From Pseudomonas vranovensis DSM 16006 (GTDB lineage Bacteria; Pseudomonadota; Gammaproteobacteria; Pseudomonadales; Pseudomonadaceae): a stretch of 64,000 nt of DNA. Both the position numbers and the translations under genes were made by a program. Under the pieces are notes generated by a model, which did no database searches, was not told the origin of the DNA, and saw nothing but the letters and a program-made list of their open reading frames with translations. Positions 53,217 through 62,045 of the stretch are shown here, piece after piece; position 1 is the first letter of the stretch, and the number at the start of each line of letters is the position of its first letter. Where the stretch lies: positions 124,001-188,000 of the forward strand of contig NZ_AUED01000001.1 of assembly GCF_000425805.1 (NCBI RefSeq), given 5' to 3'.

Positions 53217-54572
53217 ATGAGCACTATTTTTCATGCCGCGCGCCTGGGCGGCCTGGCGTCTGCCTTGCTGCTCGCCCTGAGTGGCCAGGCACATGCCCAG
53301 ATCACCGCCGACCAGGCCGCGCGCCTGGGCAAGGACCTGACCCCGCTGGGCGGCGAGATGGCCGGCAATGCCGATGGCTCGATCCCCGCATACACCGGTG
53401 GCCTGGCACAACCGCCAGCCGGCTGGAGCCCGGAGCAGGGCTACATCGACCCGTTTGCCGACGAAAAACCACTGTTTACCATTACCGCTGCGAACCTTGC
53501 ACAGTACAAGGACAAGATCACTCCGGGCATGCAGGCGCTGCTGGCCAAATACCCCACCTTTGCGATGCCGGTCTATCCCACCCACCGCACGGCCATGGTG
53601 CCGCCGTCGATTGCCGAGAAGGTCAGGCAGGAGGCCGTGCATGCCCAGCTCAACGGTTTCGGGGTGAGCAACCTCAATGGTTCGACCACGCCGTTCCCGA
53701 TTCCAGCGAACGGCCTGGAAGCGGTGTGGAATCACAATGTGCGTTACCTGGGGGGCGGCTTGCAGCGCACTTACGCATCGTTCCCGGTGCGCAGCGGGGG
53801 GGACTACTACACCGTGCGTCTCGAAGAGAACCGCGTGTTCGACACCAACATGGACAAGTCCTCGGAAAACCGCCTGCTCAACTATTCGGCGCGGTTCATT
53901 TCCCCGGCCACCCTGGCGGGCACCGTGCAACTGGTGCAGGAGCCGATCGACCAGGTCAAGGAGGTGCGCTCGGCGTGGATCTACAACGTCGGCCAGCGCC
54001 GTGTGCGCCGCGCCCCGGACCTGGCCTACGACAACGTCAACGACGGTACCGAAGGCCTGCGGGTGACCGATGACTTCGACGGCTACAACGGTGCGCCCGA
54101 CCGCTTCGACTGGAAGCTGATCGGCAAGCGCGAAATGTACGTGCCGTACAACGACTACAAGCTCGGCTCCAAACAAGCCAAGTACAAGGACATCCTGACT
54201 GCCAACACGCCCAACCCGGATTTCATGCGCTATGAGCTGCACCGTGTCTGGGTGGTCGAAGGCACCTTGCGCCCGGATGCCAAGCACGTGTATGGCAAGC
54301 GCGTGATGTACCTGGACGAAGACTCCTGGACCGTACTGGCCAGCGATGCCTATGACACCCGCGGCACTTTGTGGCGTGTGGGCGTGCATCCGCTGATCCA
54401 GTACTACGACGCTCAGGTGTCGTGGTATCGCGCCAACATCTGGCACGACCTGAGCAACGGTAGCTACTACCTCGCAGGGCTTGCCAACGAAGAGCAGCAA
54501 CCCTGGAAATTCGGCACCAAGGGCCGCTTCGTCGATTTCCAGCCTGACGCCCTGCGGCGCATGGGCAAGTAG
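53217..54572 (+). CDS. DUF1329 protein, exported (second copy)
   Basis: The 451-residue protein has a signal peptide (ending GQAHA) and the DUF1329 features ITADQAARLGKDLTPLGGEMAGNADGSIPAYTGGL, GQRRVRRAPDLAYDN and YNGAPDRFDWKLIGKREMY, paralogous to the protein at 10072-11445. It lies 23 bases after the DUF1302 gene, the usual pairing. It probably acts in the periplasm or on the inner face of the outer membrane in moving a lipophilic molecule. Confidence 0.87.
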   Translation: MSTIFHAARLGGLASALLLALSGQAHAQITADQAARLGKDLTPLGGEMAGNADGSIPAYTGGLAQPPAGWSPEQGYIDPFADEKPLFTITAANLAQYKDKITPGMQALLAKYPTFAMPVYPTHRTAMVPPSIAEKVRQEAVHAQLNGFGVSNLNGSTTPFPIPANGLEAVWNHNVRYLGGGLQRTYASFPVRSGGDYYTVRLEENRVFDTNMDKSSENRLLNYSARFISPATLAGTVQLVQEPIDQVKEVRSAWIYNVGQRRVRRAPDLAYDNVNDGTEGLRVTDDFDGYNGAPDRFDWKLIGKREMYVPYNDYKLGSKQAKYKDILTANTPNPDFMRYELHRVWVVEGTLRPDAKHVYGKRVMYLDEDSWTVLASDAYDTRGTLWRVGVHPLIQYYDAQVSWYRANIWHDLSNGSYYLAGLANEEQQPWKFGTKGRFVDFQPDALRRMGK

Positions 54573-54642
54573 TCCGGACCCGCTTTCGTCAACCCTGCAT
54601 CGAGCGGCTGCCCGTCCGCTCGATGCTCACTGGAATTTTGCT

Positions 54643-55593
54643 ATGTCGATTCGCCTCCTGGATTTCCTGGCGGGCGCAGGCCTGTGCCTGCTGGCCACCG
54701 CTGCACATGCCGAGCCGCCCGGGCTTGATTATCAAGTCAGTCCCAACCATGTCCTGCTGCTTGGCCTTGCGAACAGTGGGCAGCATCTGGTCGCCGTCGG
54801 CGAACGGGGCGTGGTGATGGTCGCCGATCAACAGGCACAAGGCTGGATAACCGTGCGCACGCAAACCACTCGCACCCTGTGCGGCGTGGCCTTTGCCAAT
54901 GCCGACGTCGGCGTTGCCGTCGGGCACGGTGGCGTGCTGTTGCGCACAGAGGACGGTGGCAGGCACTGGACGGCGCTCGAGACGGCGGCCAATGGCGATG
55001 CACTGCTTGGCGTCGCGGCAATGGGCGAAGGGCGCATGGCCGCCTGGGGGGCGTTCGGCCTTTACCTGTTGTCCAAAGACAACGGCCTTACCTGGGAGCG
55101 CCTGCCGGTGGTGGAAGAGGCGTTCGACCGGCACATTTCCCGGATCATCGCCCTGACCGATGGCAACTGGTTGCTGGTGGGCGAGAGCGGCACGCTGGCG
55201 CAATCACGTGATCGTGGCGAAACCTGGCAGGCATTGGCCAGTCCCTACGCCGGCAGTCTGTTCGGCGCCCAGCAGTTGCGCAACGGTGACCTGCTGATCT
55301 ACGGCATGCGCGGCAACCTCTGGGTGTCGAGTGATGGCGGCCAGACCTGGAGCCAGCGCGACAGTGCAACGACCCTGGCCTTCAACGGTGCGGTCGAGCT
55401 TGCCTCCGGGCGGGTCCTGGTGTTTGGCAACAGCGGTTTGTTGTTGGCCAGCGATGACCAGGGGCACAGCTTCACCGCCTTGCCATCCACTCACGCCAGC
55501 CTGGCCAAGGCGCTGGAGCTCGACAGCGGGCGGCTGCTCGCTGTCGGTGACCGCGGTATCACCTCGCTGATTGCCACCGGAGCACACCCATGA
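54643..55593 (+). CDS. YCF48/BNR beta-propeller protein, exported
   Basis: The 316-residue protein has a signal peptide (MSIRLLDFLAGAGLCLLATAAHA) and repeated propeller blades of the photosystem-stability (Ycf48/HCF136) type: GVLLRTEDGGRHWTAL, YLLSKDNGLTWERLPV, TLAQSRDRGETWQAL, NLWVSSDGGQTWSQR and LLLASDDQGHSFTAL. It is probably a periplasmic scaffold. Its stop overlaps the MMPL start (ATGA), and such proteins regularly accompany DUF1302/DUF1329/MMPL genes. Confidence 0.88.
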   Translation: MSIRLLDFLAGAGLCLLATAAHAEPPGLDYQVSPNHVLLLGLANSGQHLVAVGERGVVMVADQQAQGWITVRTQTTRTLCGVAFANADVGVAVGHGGVLLRTEDGGRHWTALETAANGDALLGVAAMGEGRMAAWGAFGLYLLSKDNGLTWERLPVVEEAFDRHISRIIALTDGNWLLVGESGTLAQSRDRGETWQALASPYAGSLFGAQQLRNGDLLIYGMRGNLWVSSDGGQTWSQRDSATTLAFNGAVELASGRVLVFGNSGLLLASDDQGHSFTALPSTHASLAKALELDSGRLLAVGDRGITSLIATGAHP

Positions 55594-57992
55594 GCATCCA
55601 GGAAAAATACGTAGGCAGGCACGAGGAACTGGCGCGCAACAACGTTGCCCAGGGCCTGGTCGGTAAAGTGTCGTACTGGATTTTCCACCAGCGCAAGCCG
55701 TTGCTGGCGCTGTTCATGCTGATCACCCTGGCGCTGGGCTACAGCGCTACCCATCTGAAAGTGGAGGCGGGTTTCTTCAAGATGATTCCGTTGCACCACC
55801 CGTACATGAAGACCTTTCTGGAGTACCAGAAGGACTTCGGTGGGGCCAACAAGGTGCTGCTGGCGGTAAAAAGCGACAAGGGCGAGATCTTCACGCCCCA
55901 GGCCATGGCGGTACTGCGCCAGGTGTCGGATGAAGTGTTCTTCATCAACGGCGTGGAGCGCAGTTCGGTCACCTCGCTGTTCACCTCCAACGTGCGCTAC
56001 ACCGAGGTGGTCGAGGACGGTTTTACCGGCGGCAACCTGGTGGACTCCAGCTATGCCGGAACCCCACAGCAGATTGCCCAGGTGCGTGAGCGCACGCTCA
56101 AGTCCGACTGGATGGGACGCATCGTCTCCAATGATCTGTCGTCGGCCATGGTGGTGGCCAACCTGCAGGAGACCGATCCGGTCACCGGCCAGCGCCTGGA
56201 CCTGCAGGCGGTCGCCAATGCCCTTGAGCGGATCCGCCAGGACAACCAGGGGGCCGGCATCAGCATCCACATCATCGGTTTCGCCAAATCCATTGGCGAT
56301 ATCGCCGAGGGTGCTTCTGATGTCCTGGCCTTCTTTGTGATTGCCTTCGTCATCAGCGCTCTGCTGCTGTACTGGTATTGTGGTTCGCTGATGCTGACCG
56401 GCTGGGCGCTGATTTGCGCCATGGTGCCGGTGGTCTGGCTGCTTGGGTTGCTGCCGCTGCTCGAACTGACGCTGGACCCGATGTCGATCCTGGTGCCGTT
56501 CCTGATTTTCTCCATCGGTGTGTCCCATGCCGTGCAGATGACCAACGCCTGGAAACTGGAAACCCTGCAGGGTGCAGACGGCATCACCGCGTCGCGCAAT
56601 TGCTTTCGCAAGCTCTTCGTGCCGGGTGCTGTTGCGCTGCTGGCCAACGCCCTGGGCTTCATGGTGATTGCGTTGGTGGACATCGAGATGGTCCGCGAGC
56701 TGGCCATCACCGCCACCCTCGGTGTGTCGGTGATGATTGTCACCAACAAGATGCTGCTGCCGATACTGCTGTCGTTCATGCGTTTGTCTGCCGCCGATGC
56801 GCAGAAACTGCGCGGCAAGGAAACCCTCGGTGCCGGCGTATGGGAGCGGCTGGGCGTGCTGGCGACCCGTCGCGGCGCGGCCTGGGCGTTGCTGTGCGCG
56901 GCGCTGCTGCTGGGGTGGGGGCTTATCGAGGCTCGCCAGCTGCATGTTGGCGACATTGGCGTGGGCGTACCCGAACTGCGCCCCGATTCGCGCTACAACC
57001 AGGACGTGGCAGCCATCACCCGTGACTTCGCCATTGGCGTCGACCTGCTGCAGGTGATTGTCAAAGCCCAGGGCGAGGAGACGCCCTGCGTGAAACGGGA
57101 AGTGCTCGACCCGATCAACGAGTTGGAGCTGTATTTGCGTCAGGACGAGGGCGTGTCTTCAGTGCGCAGCCTGGCCGGCTTCGTCGGCAACATCACCCAG
57201 GCTTACGCTGAAACCGACTTGAAGTGGCGTGTACTGCCCGAGTCCACCGCCCAGATCGCCCAGGGTGTCGGCTTTGCCACCCGCGTGGGTACCGAGTACA
57301 TGAACAGCGCGTGCAATGCCATTCCGGTGTCGATCTACACCCGCGACCACCAGGCCGATACCATTACCCGGCTGATGGACAAGATCAAGGCGTTCAAGGC
57401 GGTCAATGACAACGATCAGGTCAGCTTCCAGTTGGCGTCGGGCAACGTCGGTGTCATGGCCGCCACCAACGAAGTGGTGCATGCCGGCGACACGCTGGTC
57501 AATGGCGCGCTGTTTGCCTCGGTGACGCTGCTGTGCCTGTGGATGTTCCGCTCACTGCGCATCACCCTCTGCGTGATCATTCCCCTGGCATTGGTCACGG
57601 TGCTGTGCAACGCCCTGATGGCGCTGCTCGGTATCGGCGTGAAGGTCAATACCTTGCCGGTGGTTGCGCTGGGTGTGGGGGTGGGCGTGGACTACGGTAT
57701 CTACTTGTTCGAGCGCATCAAGCACGAGATGCACGAGAGTGGGGCGAACCTGCGCGAGGCGTTTGTCGAAGCGCTCAAGCAGCGTGGCACGGCGTCGGTG
57801 TTCACGGCGGTGACCATGACCTTGTCGATTGCCACCTGGGCCTTCTCGAACCTCAAGTTCCAGGCCGACATGGGCATCCTCCTGGCCTTCATGTTTCTGG
57901 TCAACATGCTCGGCGCGATCCTCTTGCTGCCGGCGCTGGCCGCCTGGCTGCTGCCGGCAGGCAAAGGCGCCAAGGCCTTGCATACACGCTGA
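55590..57992 (+). CDS. MMPL/RND-family transporter
   Basis: The 800-residue inner-membrane protein has the RND layout in two halves: one membrane segment near 40-55, a large periplasmic loop, then five segments (about 240-400), repeated in the second half (about 430-790). GVGVGVDYGIYLFERIKHEM and LIFSIGVSHAVQMTNAWK are the family's proton-relay-type segments. Related proteins export or traffic lipids, hopanoids or other hydrophobic molecules. It ends the operon, followed by a terminator. Confidence 0.9.
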   Translation: MSIQEKYVGRHEELARNNVAQGLVGKVSYWIFHQRKPLLALFMLITLALGYSATHLKVEAGFFKMIPLHHPYMKTFLEYQKDFGGANKVLLAVKSDKGEIFTPQAMAVLRQVSDEVFFINGVERSSVTSLFTSNVRYTEVVEDGFTGGNLVDSSYAGTPQQIAQVRERTLKSDWMGRIVSNDLSSAMVVANLQETDPVTGQRLDLQAVANALERIRQDNQGAGISIHIIGFAKSIGDIAEGASDVLAFFVIAFVISALLLYWYCGSLMLTGWALICAMVPVVWLLGLLPLLELTLDPMSILVPFLIFSIGVSHAVQMTNAWKLETLQGADGITASRNCFRKLFVPGAVALLANALGFMVIALVDIEMVRELAITATLGVSVMIVTNKMLLPILLSFMRLSAADAQKLRGKETLGAGVWERLGVLATRRGAAWALLCAALLLGWGLIEARQLHVGDIGVGVPELRPDSRYNQDVAAITRDFAIGVDLLQVIVKAQGEETPCVKREVLDPINELELYLRQDEGVSSVRSLAGFVGNITQAYAETDLKWRVLPESTAQIAQGVGFATRVGTEYMNSACNAIPVSIYTRDHQADTITRLMDKIKAFKAVNDNDQVSFQLASGNVGVMAATNEVVHAGDTLVNGALFASVTLLCLWMFRSLRITLCVIIPLALVTVLCNALMALLGIGVKVNTLPVVALGVGVGVDYGIYLFERIKHEMHESGANLREAFVEALKQRGTASVFTAVTMTLSIATWAFSNLKFQADMGILLAFMFLVNMLGAILLLPALAAWLLPAGKGAKALHTR

Positions 57993-58038
57993 GCAGCCCG
58001 GCCCATTGATCGACGCTTGTCGGCGATGTTGCCGAGGG

Positions 58039-58070
58039 ACCCGGCTCATGGCTTGAGCCGGGTTTTTTTT
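58039..58070 (+). terminator. Rho-independent terminator of the DUF1302-MMPL operon
   Basis: A perfect 10-base stem ACCCGGCTCA/TGAGCCGGGT with a 5-base loop is followed by a run of eight T (58063-58070). It lies 47 bases after the MMPL stop. Confidence 0.92.
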
Positions 58071-58086
58071 GCAGGGCCGCATCCTG

Positions 58087-58506
58087 TCACCCAGGGGCGC
58101 GGGACAGTGCGATCGTCAAAAACTCGAGCGCCCGGCGAAACACCGGGTGGCAATCGGCATACGGCAACTGATCGAGCGAGGCCCAGAAAAATTCGAAATC
58201 ATGACCATGGTCGTCAAGAGTGTGATGCGACCAGCATTCAGGCAGCGGCTCATTCACCTGACACAGCTGGAACGACCAGACCTGGCCCAGGTGCCCCGCC
58301 TCCCAGCAGCCCAGGTCGACTGTGATGTGGCTGGCGCTGAGGCCCGCTTCCTCCTTCAACTCGCGCACCGCCGCTTGAGCGGGTGTTTCTGCGTCCTCGA
58401 TGGTGCCCTTGACCAGTTGTACCCCCGCCAGGGGATGACGAAACAGCAGGAGGCGAGGGCGTGGCGCAGGGGAGAGGACAACAGCGCAGGCTTTGTTCGG
58501 GTGCAT
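58087..58506 (-). CDS. Nudix hydrolase
   Basis: The protein of about 139 residues has a complete Nudix box, G-T-I-E-D-A-E...REL-K-EEAGL, fitting GX5EX7REUXEEXGU. It hydrolyses a nucleoside diphosphate linked to another moiety, with magnesium or manganese; the substrate is unknown. The ATG at 58506 is preferred (GGAA upstream), and a start four codons earlier is possible. It is convergent with the MMPL gene and downstream of the HxlR gene on the same strand (48-base gap). Confidence 0.88.
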   Translation of the reverse strand: MHPNKACAVVLSPAPRPRLLLFRHPLAGVQLVKGTIEDAETPAQAAVRELKEEAGLSASHITVDLGCWEAGHLGQVWSFQLCQVNEPLPECWSHHTLDDHGHDFEFFWASLDQLPYADCHPVFRRALEFLTIALSRAPG

Positions 58507-58554
58507 GGCGATTTCCATCAGGTCGTTCGGGTAGCGGTTGGATTGGCAGTCGAT

Positions 58555-59013
58555 TCACGAGGCGCCGGCAGTACGTCTGACTTTGTGGCAGTCAAACGGC
58601 CCCAAGACTTCACCACTGGCTGAACGAACCTCAAGCGGCATCAACGCCTGCCCGGACGCGTTGTCTACCAGCACGGAATGCGTTTCGCCCGGCTCGAACA
58701 GAAAGCGCTCACCCCACTGCCTCATGCTCACCACCACCGGGAAGATCTCCCGTCCTTTTGCGGTGAGCACGTATTCCTTGTAGGCGCTGCCATCCGATGC
58801 CGGGCAAATGTCGAATACACCCGCCTCGACCAAGGCCTTGAGGCGCGACGCGAGGATGTTCTTGGCCACGCCCAAACGCTTCTGGAACTCGCTGAACCGG
58901 CGAACGTCGTCAAATGCGTCGCGGATGATCATCAGCGACCAGCGATCGCCAATGGCCTCCAATGTTCTTGCTACCGGGCATTCGCTGTTGGGCGGTGCAG
59001 TACCTTCGAGCAT
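58555..59013 (-). CDS. HxlR-family transcriptional regulator
   Basis: The 152-residue winged-helix regulator has CPVARTLEAIGDRWSLMIIRDAFDDVRRFSEFQKRLGVAKNILASRLKALVEAGVF, the HxlR/MarR-like core with the conserved cysteine C13 that in some members senses electrophiles. AGGTAA precedes the ATG at 59013. It is divergent from an MFS exporter gene; two 17-base palindromic sites lie between them, so it probably represses the exporter and itself. Confidence 0.9.
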   Translation of the reverse strand: MLEGTAPPNSECPVARTLEAIGDRWSLMIIRDAFDDVRRFSEFQKRLGVAKNILASRLKALVEAGVFDICPASDGSAYKEYVLTAKGREIFPVVVSMRQWGERFLFEPGETHSVLVDNASGQALMPLEVRSASGEVLGPFDCHKVRRTAGAS

Positions 59014-59051
59014 CGTATTTACCTGTGGGGTAGGGAGTGTCGGTTTAATGT

Positions 59052-59107
59052 GGTTGCATTTTGAAACCTTAATTGACAACAATGCACTCAGGTTTCGAAT
59101 TGAAACC
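59052..59107. promoter_or_regulatory. Two palindromic operators in the HxlR/MFS divergon
   Basis: GGTTGCATTTTGAAACC (59052-59068) and GGTTTCGAATTGAAACC (59091-59107) share GGTT-N9-AAACC arms; the second is almost a perfect palindrome. Their centres are 39 bases apart, close to four helical turns, so two dimers could bind the same face of the DNA. Confidence 0.7.
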
Positions 59108-59130
59108 AGTTTAGCGCCACGGAGGCGAAC

Positions 59131-60351
59131 ATGACAGCAGATGCCGGCCTTACCCACCAACGTTTCATCAGACAGCCCTCGGGGCTGTCTCCCTTACTCA
59201 CGCTGTTGTTTTCCGTTACCTGTGCACTGGCCGTTGCCAACGTCTATTTTGCCCAGCCCTTGCTGGCTTCTATGGCGCAAAGCCTGGGCGTGACCCGGGG
59301 CATGATCGGCATGGTGGTGACGGCCACCCAGGTTGGCTACGCGCTGGGGCTGCTATTGATCGTGCCGCTGGGCGACAGGGTTGATCGCAAACGGCTGGTG
59401 CTGATCCAGGTGATTCTGTCTGCTGGTGCACTGGCCGCCGTGGGCGCCTCACAGCAGTGGCTGACCCTGCTGGGTGCCATGATCGTGATGGGTGTGCTGG
59501 CCGTAGTCGTTCAGGTGCTGGTGGCCTATGCCGCCATGTTGGCAACACCCTCGCAACGCGGGCAGGCCGTGGGCACCGTGACCAGCGGAATTGTTCTGGG
59601 CATTCTCCTGGCCCGGTTTACCTCGGGGCTGATCGCCGACCTTGCGGGGTGGCGCGCGGTTTATTTCATATCCGCGGGCTTGATGCTGAGCATCGCCGTG
59701 GTGTTCTGGAAAGTGGTTCCCGCCACCGAGTCGCCACGCCGCCAGCAGTCTTACCCAGCGCTGGTCCGGTCGCTGTTCACGTTGTTCATCACCGAGCCGG
59801 TGTTGCGGGTAAGGGGCCTGTTGGCGATGCTGATCTTTGCCGCATTTTCCGTGCTGTGGAGCTCGGTGGTGCTGCCATTGAGCGCTGAGCCATTAGCGCT
59901 TTCACACACGGCCATCGGCCTGTTTGGCCTGGCCGGTGTCGCAGGGGCGCTGGCAGCCAGAAGCGCCGGTCGCTGGGCTGATCGAGGTTTTGCGCAGCGC
60001 GTCACTGGCCTGTCGCTGGGCCTGCTGGTGCTGTCGTGGCTGCCCATCGCTTTTACCGAGACATCACTGGTTGCGCTGGTGTGCGGCGTGGTGCTGCTCG
60101 ACTTCGCGGTGCAAGCGGTACACGTCACCAACCAGAGTCTCATTTTTGCTGCTCGGCCCGATGCCCAGAGTCGTATGGTCGGCGCCTACATGTGCTTCTA
60201 CTCGGTTGGCAGTGCGCTGGGGGCCGCCGCTGCGACCCAGGTGTATGCGCTTTGGGGGTGGATGGCGGTCAGCCTGCTGGGGGCTTTGATCAGTGCTGCC
60301 GCATTGGCGGTCTGGGCCTTGGCGTGTGGAGCCTCTGCGCGCCCGGCGTGA
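59131..60351 (+). CDS. MFS efflux-type transporter
   Basis: The 406-residue protein has twelve membrane segments. Motifs YFAQPLLASMAQSLGVT, ALGLLLIVPLGDRVDRKRLVL and VTSGIVLGILLARFTSGLIADLAGWR place it in the drug/proton antiport-like YgaY/SotB branch. It probably exports a toxic compound. GGAGG precedes the ATG. It is controlled from the shared spacer with the HxlR gene. Confidence 0.9.
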   Translation: MTADAGLTHQRFIRQPSGLSPLLTLLFSVTCALAVANVYFAQPLLASMAQSLGVTRGMIGMVVTATQVGYALGLLLIVPLGDRVDRKRLVLIQVILSAGALAAVGASQQWLTLLGAMIVMGVLAVVVQVLVAYAAMLATPSQRGQAVGTVTSGIVLGILLARFTSGLIADLAGWRAVYFISAGLMLSIAVVFWKVVPATESPRRQQSYPALVRSLFTLFITEPVLRVRGLLAMLIFAAFSVLWSSVVLPLSAEPLALSHTAIGLFGLAGVAGALAARSAGRWADRGFAQRVTGLSLGLLVLSWLPIAFTETSLVALVCGVVLLDFAVQAVHVTNQSLIFAARPDAQSRMVGAYMCFYSVGSALGAAAATQVYALWGWMAVSLLGALISAAALAVWALACGASARPA

Positions 60352-60475
60352 AAGCTCGTGGGGACGCCGAAGCCTGGGCCTGCTGCGCCGCCTGGATCTA
60401 TTGCAAATTGCGGAAGCGGACATCGTGCCGCAGCCCTGTAAACCTGGCACACGGCGAAGGTCTCCCCACCCTTGT

Positions 60476-61060
60476 TCAGGGTTTCTTCCTGGATCGAAAT
60501 GCTGCCACTTTCATTCGGTTGCCGCAGGTCGCCATGCTGCACCAACGGCGGCGGTGGGACTTGGTCAGGTCATGGAAGAGCAGGACGCAGTCGTGGGCCT
60601 CGCATTGGCGAACGAACTCGAACTTGTCGCTCGTCACCAGAGCCACCAATGACTCCGCCACAGGCCCAAGCAGGCTTGCCGCACTGTTATCGCGCGGGTG
60701 GACGTCGATGCGAAACCCATGCACCGCATCGTCCCATTCCAGCATCCTCGCCGGGCGGCCCGCTTCCAGCACTTGATTGATCACGCTGAGGTCCGTTGGA
60801 ACGCCGTTCATGGCGGCGCTGACCACCGCTCTCGAGCACTCGCGAAGCTGGCGGGCAAGGGCCAGCAGTCCATGCGGGATCTGCTCGCCAACGATGGCGG
60901 GCAACTGGCCCGCCGCCTTGAGCCAGCCGACCACGCTCTGGTCATCAACAAGACAGTCATGTCGATGGTCGCCGACCCCGTATTCCGTGTTGATGAAATC
61001 GAGGGCCAGGTTGTCAGCCACGAAGAGCGCGCCCTGTGGCGTATCGGTAGTCGGGTTCAT
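60476..61060 (-). CDS. CGNR zinc-finger / ABATE-domain regulator
   Basis: The 194-residue protein has an N-terminal ABATE domain (LALDFINTEYGVGDHRHDCLVDDQSVVGWLKAAG) and a C-terminal CGNR zinc finger (CEAHDC...RRRWCSMATCGNRMKVAAFRSR), the known layout of putative stress-response regulators. The start at 61060 begins at MNPTTD; upstream in-frame codons cover operator-like sequence. It is divergent from the hydrolase operon and is its probable regulator. Confidence 0.88.
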   Translation of the reverse strand: MNPTTDTPQGALFVADNLALDFINTEYGVGDHRHDCLVDDQSVVGWLKAAGQLPAIVGEQIPHGLLALARQLRECSRAVVSAAMNGVPTDLSVINQVLEAGRPARMLEWDDAVHGFRIDVHPRDNSAASLLGPVAESLVALVTSDKFEFVRQCEAHDCVLLFHDLTKSHRRRWCSMATCGNRMKVAAFRSRKKP

Positions 61061-61068
61061 ATCGATCT

Positions 61069-61140
61069 GTAACCGCAAAAATTGTTTTGACAGGTTACCA
61101 AAATGGTGAGTAACCTTCAAATTCTTATTTTAACGGTTAC
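61069..61140. promoter_or_regulatory. Four GTAACC/GGTTAC half-sites in the CGNR/hydrolase divergon
   Basis: GTAACC (61069-61074), GGTTAC (61093-61098), GTAACC (61110-61115) and GGTTAC (61135-61140) are placed almost symmetrically about 61104. The spacings between centres are 24, 17 and 25 bases. The two inner sites form GGTTAC-N11-GTAACC. This suggests paired binding of the CGNR regulator over both promoters. Confidence 0.65.
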
Positions 61141-61154
61141 AGGGGACTTGCATT

Positions 61155-62045
61155 ATGACCGCTTCCCATCCGGTTCACTACCGCTATGAACAGGTAGGTG
61201 ACGTAAAGGTTTTCTATCGTGAGGCAGGCCGGCCAGGCGCACCGACAGTACTGCTTTTGCACGGCTTCGCAGCTTCGTCGTTCATGTTCCGCGATCTCAT
61301 TCCCGCGCTAGCCGACCGCTACCACGTGATCGCGCCGGATCTACCGGCGTTCGGTTTCACCGAGGCACCTGCGCGGGGCGAGTATGCGTATACCTTCAGC
61401 CAACTGGCTGAAACGATCGGGCAATTCACCGAGCAGCTCAGCCTCGACCACTATGCCCTCATGGTTCACGACTACGGCGCCCCGGTTGGATGGCGCCTTG
61501 CCATTGCACATCCTGCTCGGGTTACGGCGATCATTTCTCAGAATGGCAACGCTTATGAGGAGGGGTTGGGCGAAAGCTGGGCACCTATACAGAGGTACTG
61601 GCGCGAGCCCAGCCAGCCGAACCGCGAGGCCCTGCACGACTTCCCGACACCGGCTTCGATCAAATGGCAGTACCTTGAAGGGGTATCCGACAAGGGGTTG
61701 GTATCGCCCGATGGCTACACGCTGGAAGGGCTTCAGGTATCCCGGCCTGGCAATGCCGATATCCAGCTCGACCTGATTCTGGACTACGCCTCGAACGTTG
61801 CGATGTATTCGACGTTCCAGGCGTTCTTCCGCCAGTACCAGCCGCCGCTGCTGGCCGTCTGGGGAAAAAACGATCCCTTCTTCCTGCCAGCCGGGGCAGA
61901 GGCCTGGAAGCGCGATATTGCCAACGCCGACATTCGCTTTTATGACACCGGCCACTTCGCGCTGGAAACCCATGCCATGCAGATCATTCCCGTCATCCGT
62001 GAGTTTTTGGACAAGCGCGTTCAACGAAGCGAGGCTTTGCAATGA
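61155..62045 (+). CDS. Alpha/beta hydrolase, haloalkane dehalogenase/epoxide hydrolase-like
   Basis: The 296-residue hydrolase has the oxyanion-hole HG at 36-37 (LLLHGFAAS), an aspartate nucleophile D106 in [10 protein letters not shown], an acidic residue in VWGKNDPFF and the catalytic His in DTGHFALE. An Asp nucleophile points to the dehalogenase/epoxide-hydrolase branch, though many such proteins have unknown substrates. It is first in a three-gene operon, coupled to the next gene by an ATGA overlap. Confidence 0.9.
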   Translation: MTASHPVHYRYEQVGDVKVFYREAGRPGAPTVLLLHGFAASSFMFRDLIPALADRYHVIAPDLPAFGFTEAPARGEYAYTFSQLAETIGQFTEQLSLDHYALMVHDYGAPVGWRLAIAHPARVTAIISQNGNAYEEGLGESWAPIQRYWREPSQPNREALHDFPTPASIKWQYLEGVSDKGLVSPDGYTLEGLQVSRPGNADIQLDLILDYASNVAMYSTFQAFFRQYQPPLLAVWGKNDPFFLPAGAEAWKRDIANADIRFYDTGHFALETHAMQIIPVIREFLDKRVQRSEALQ

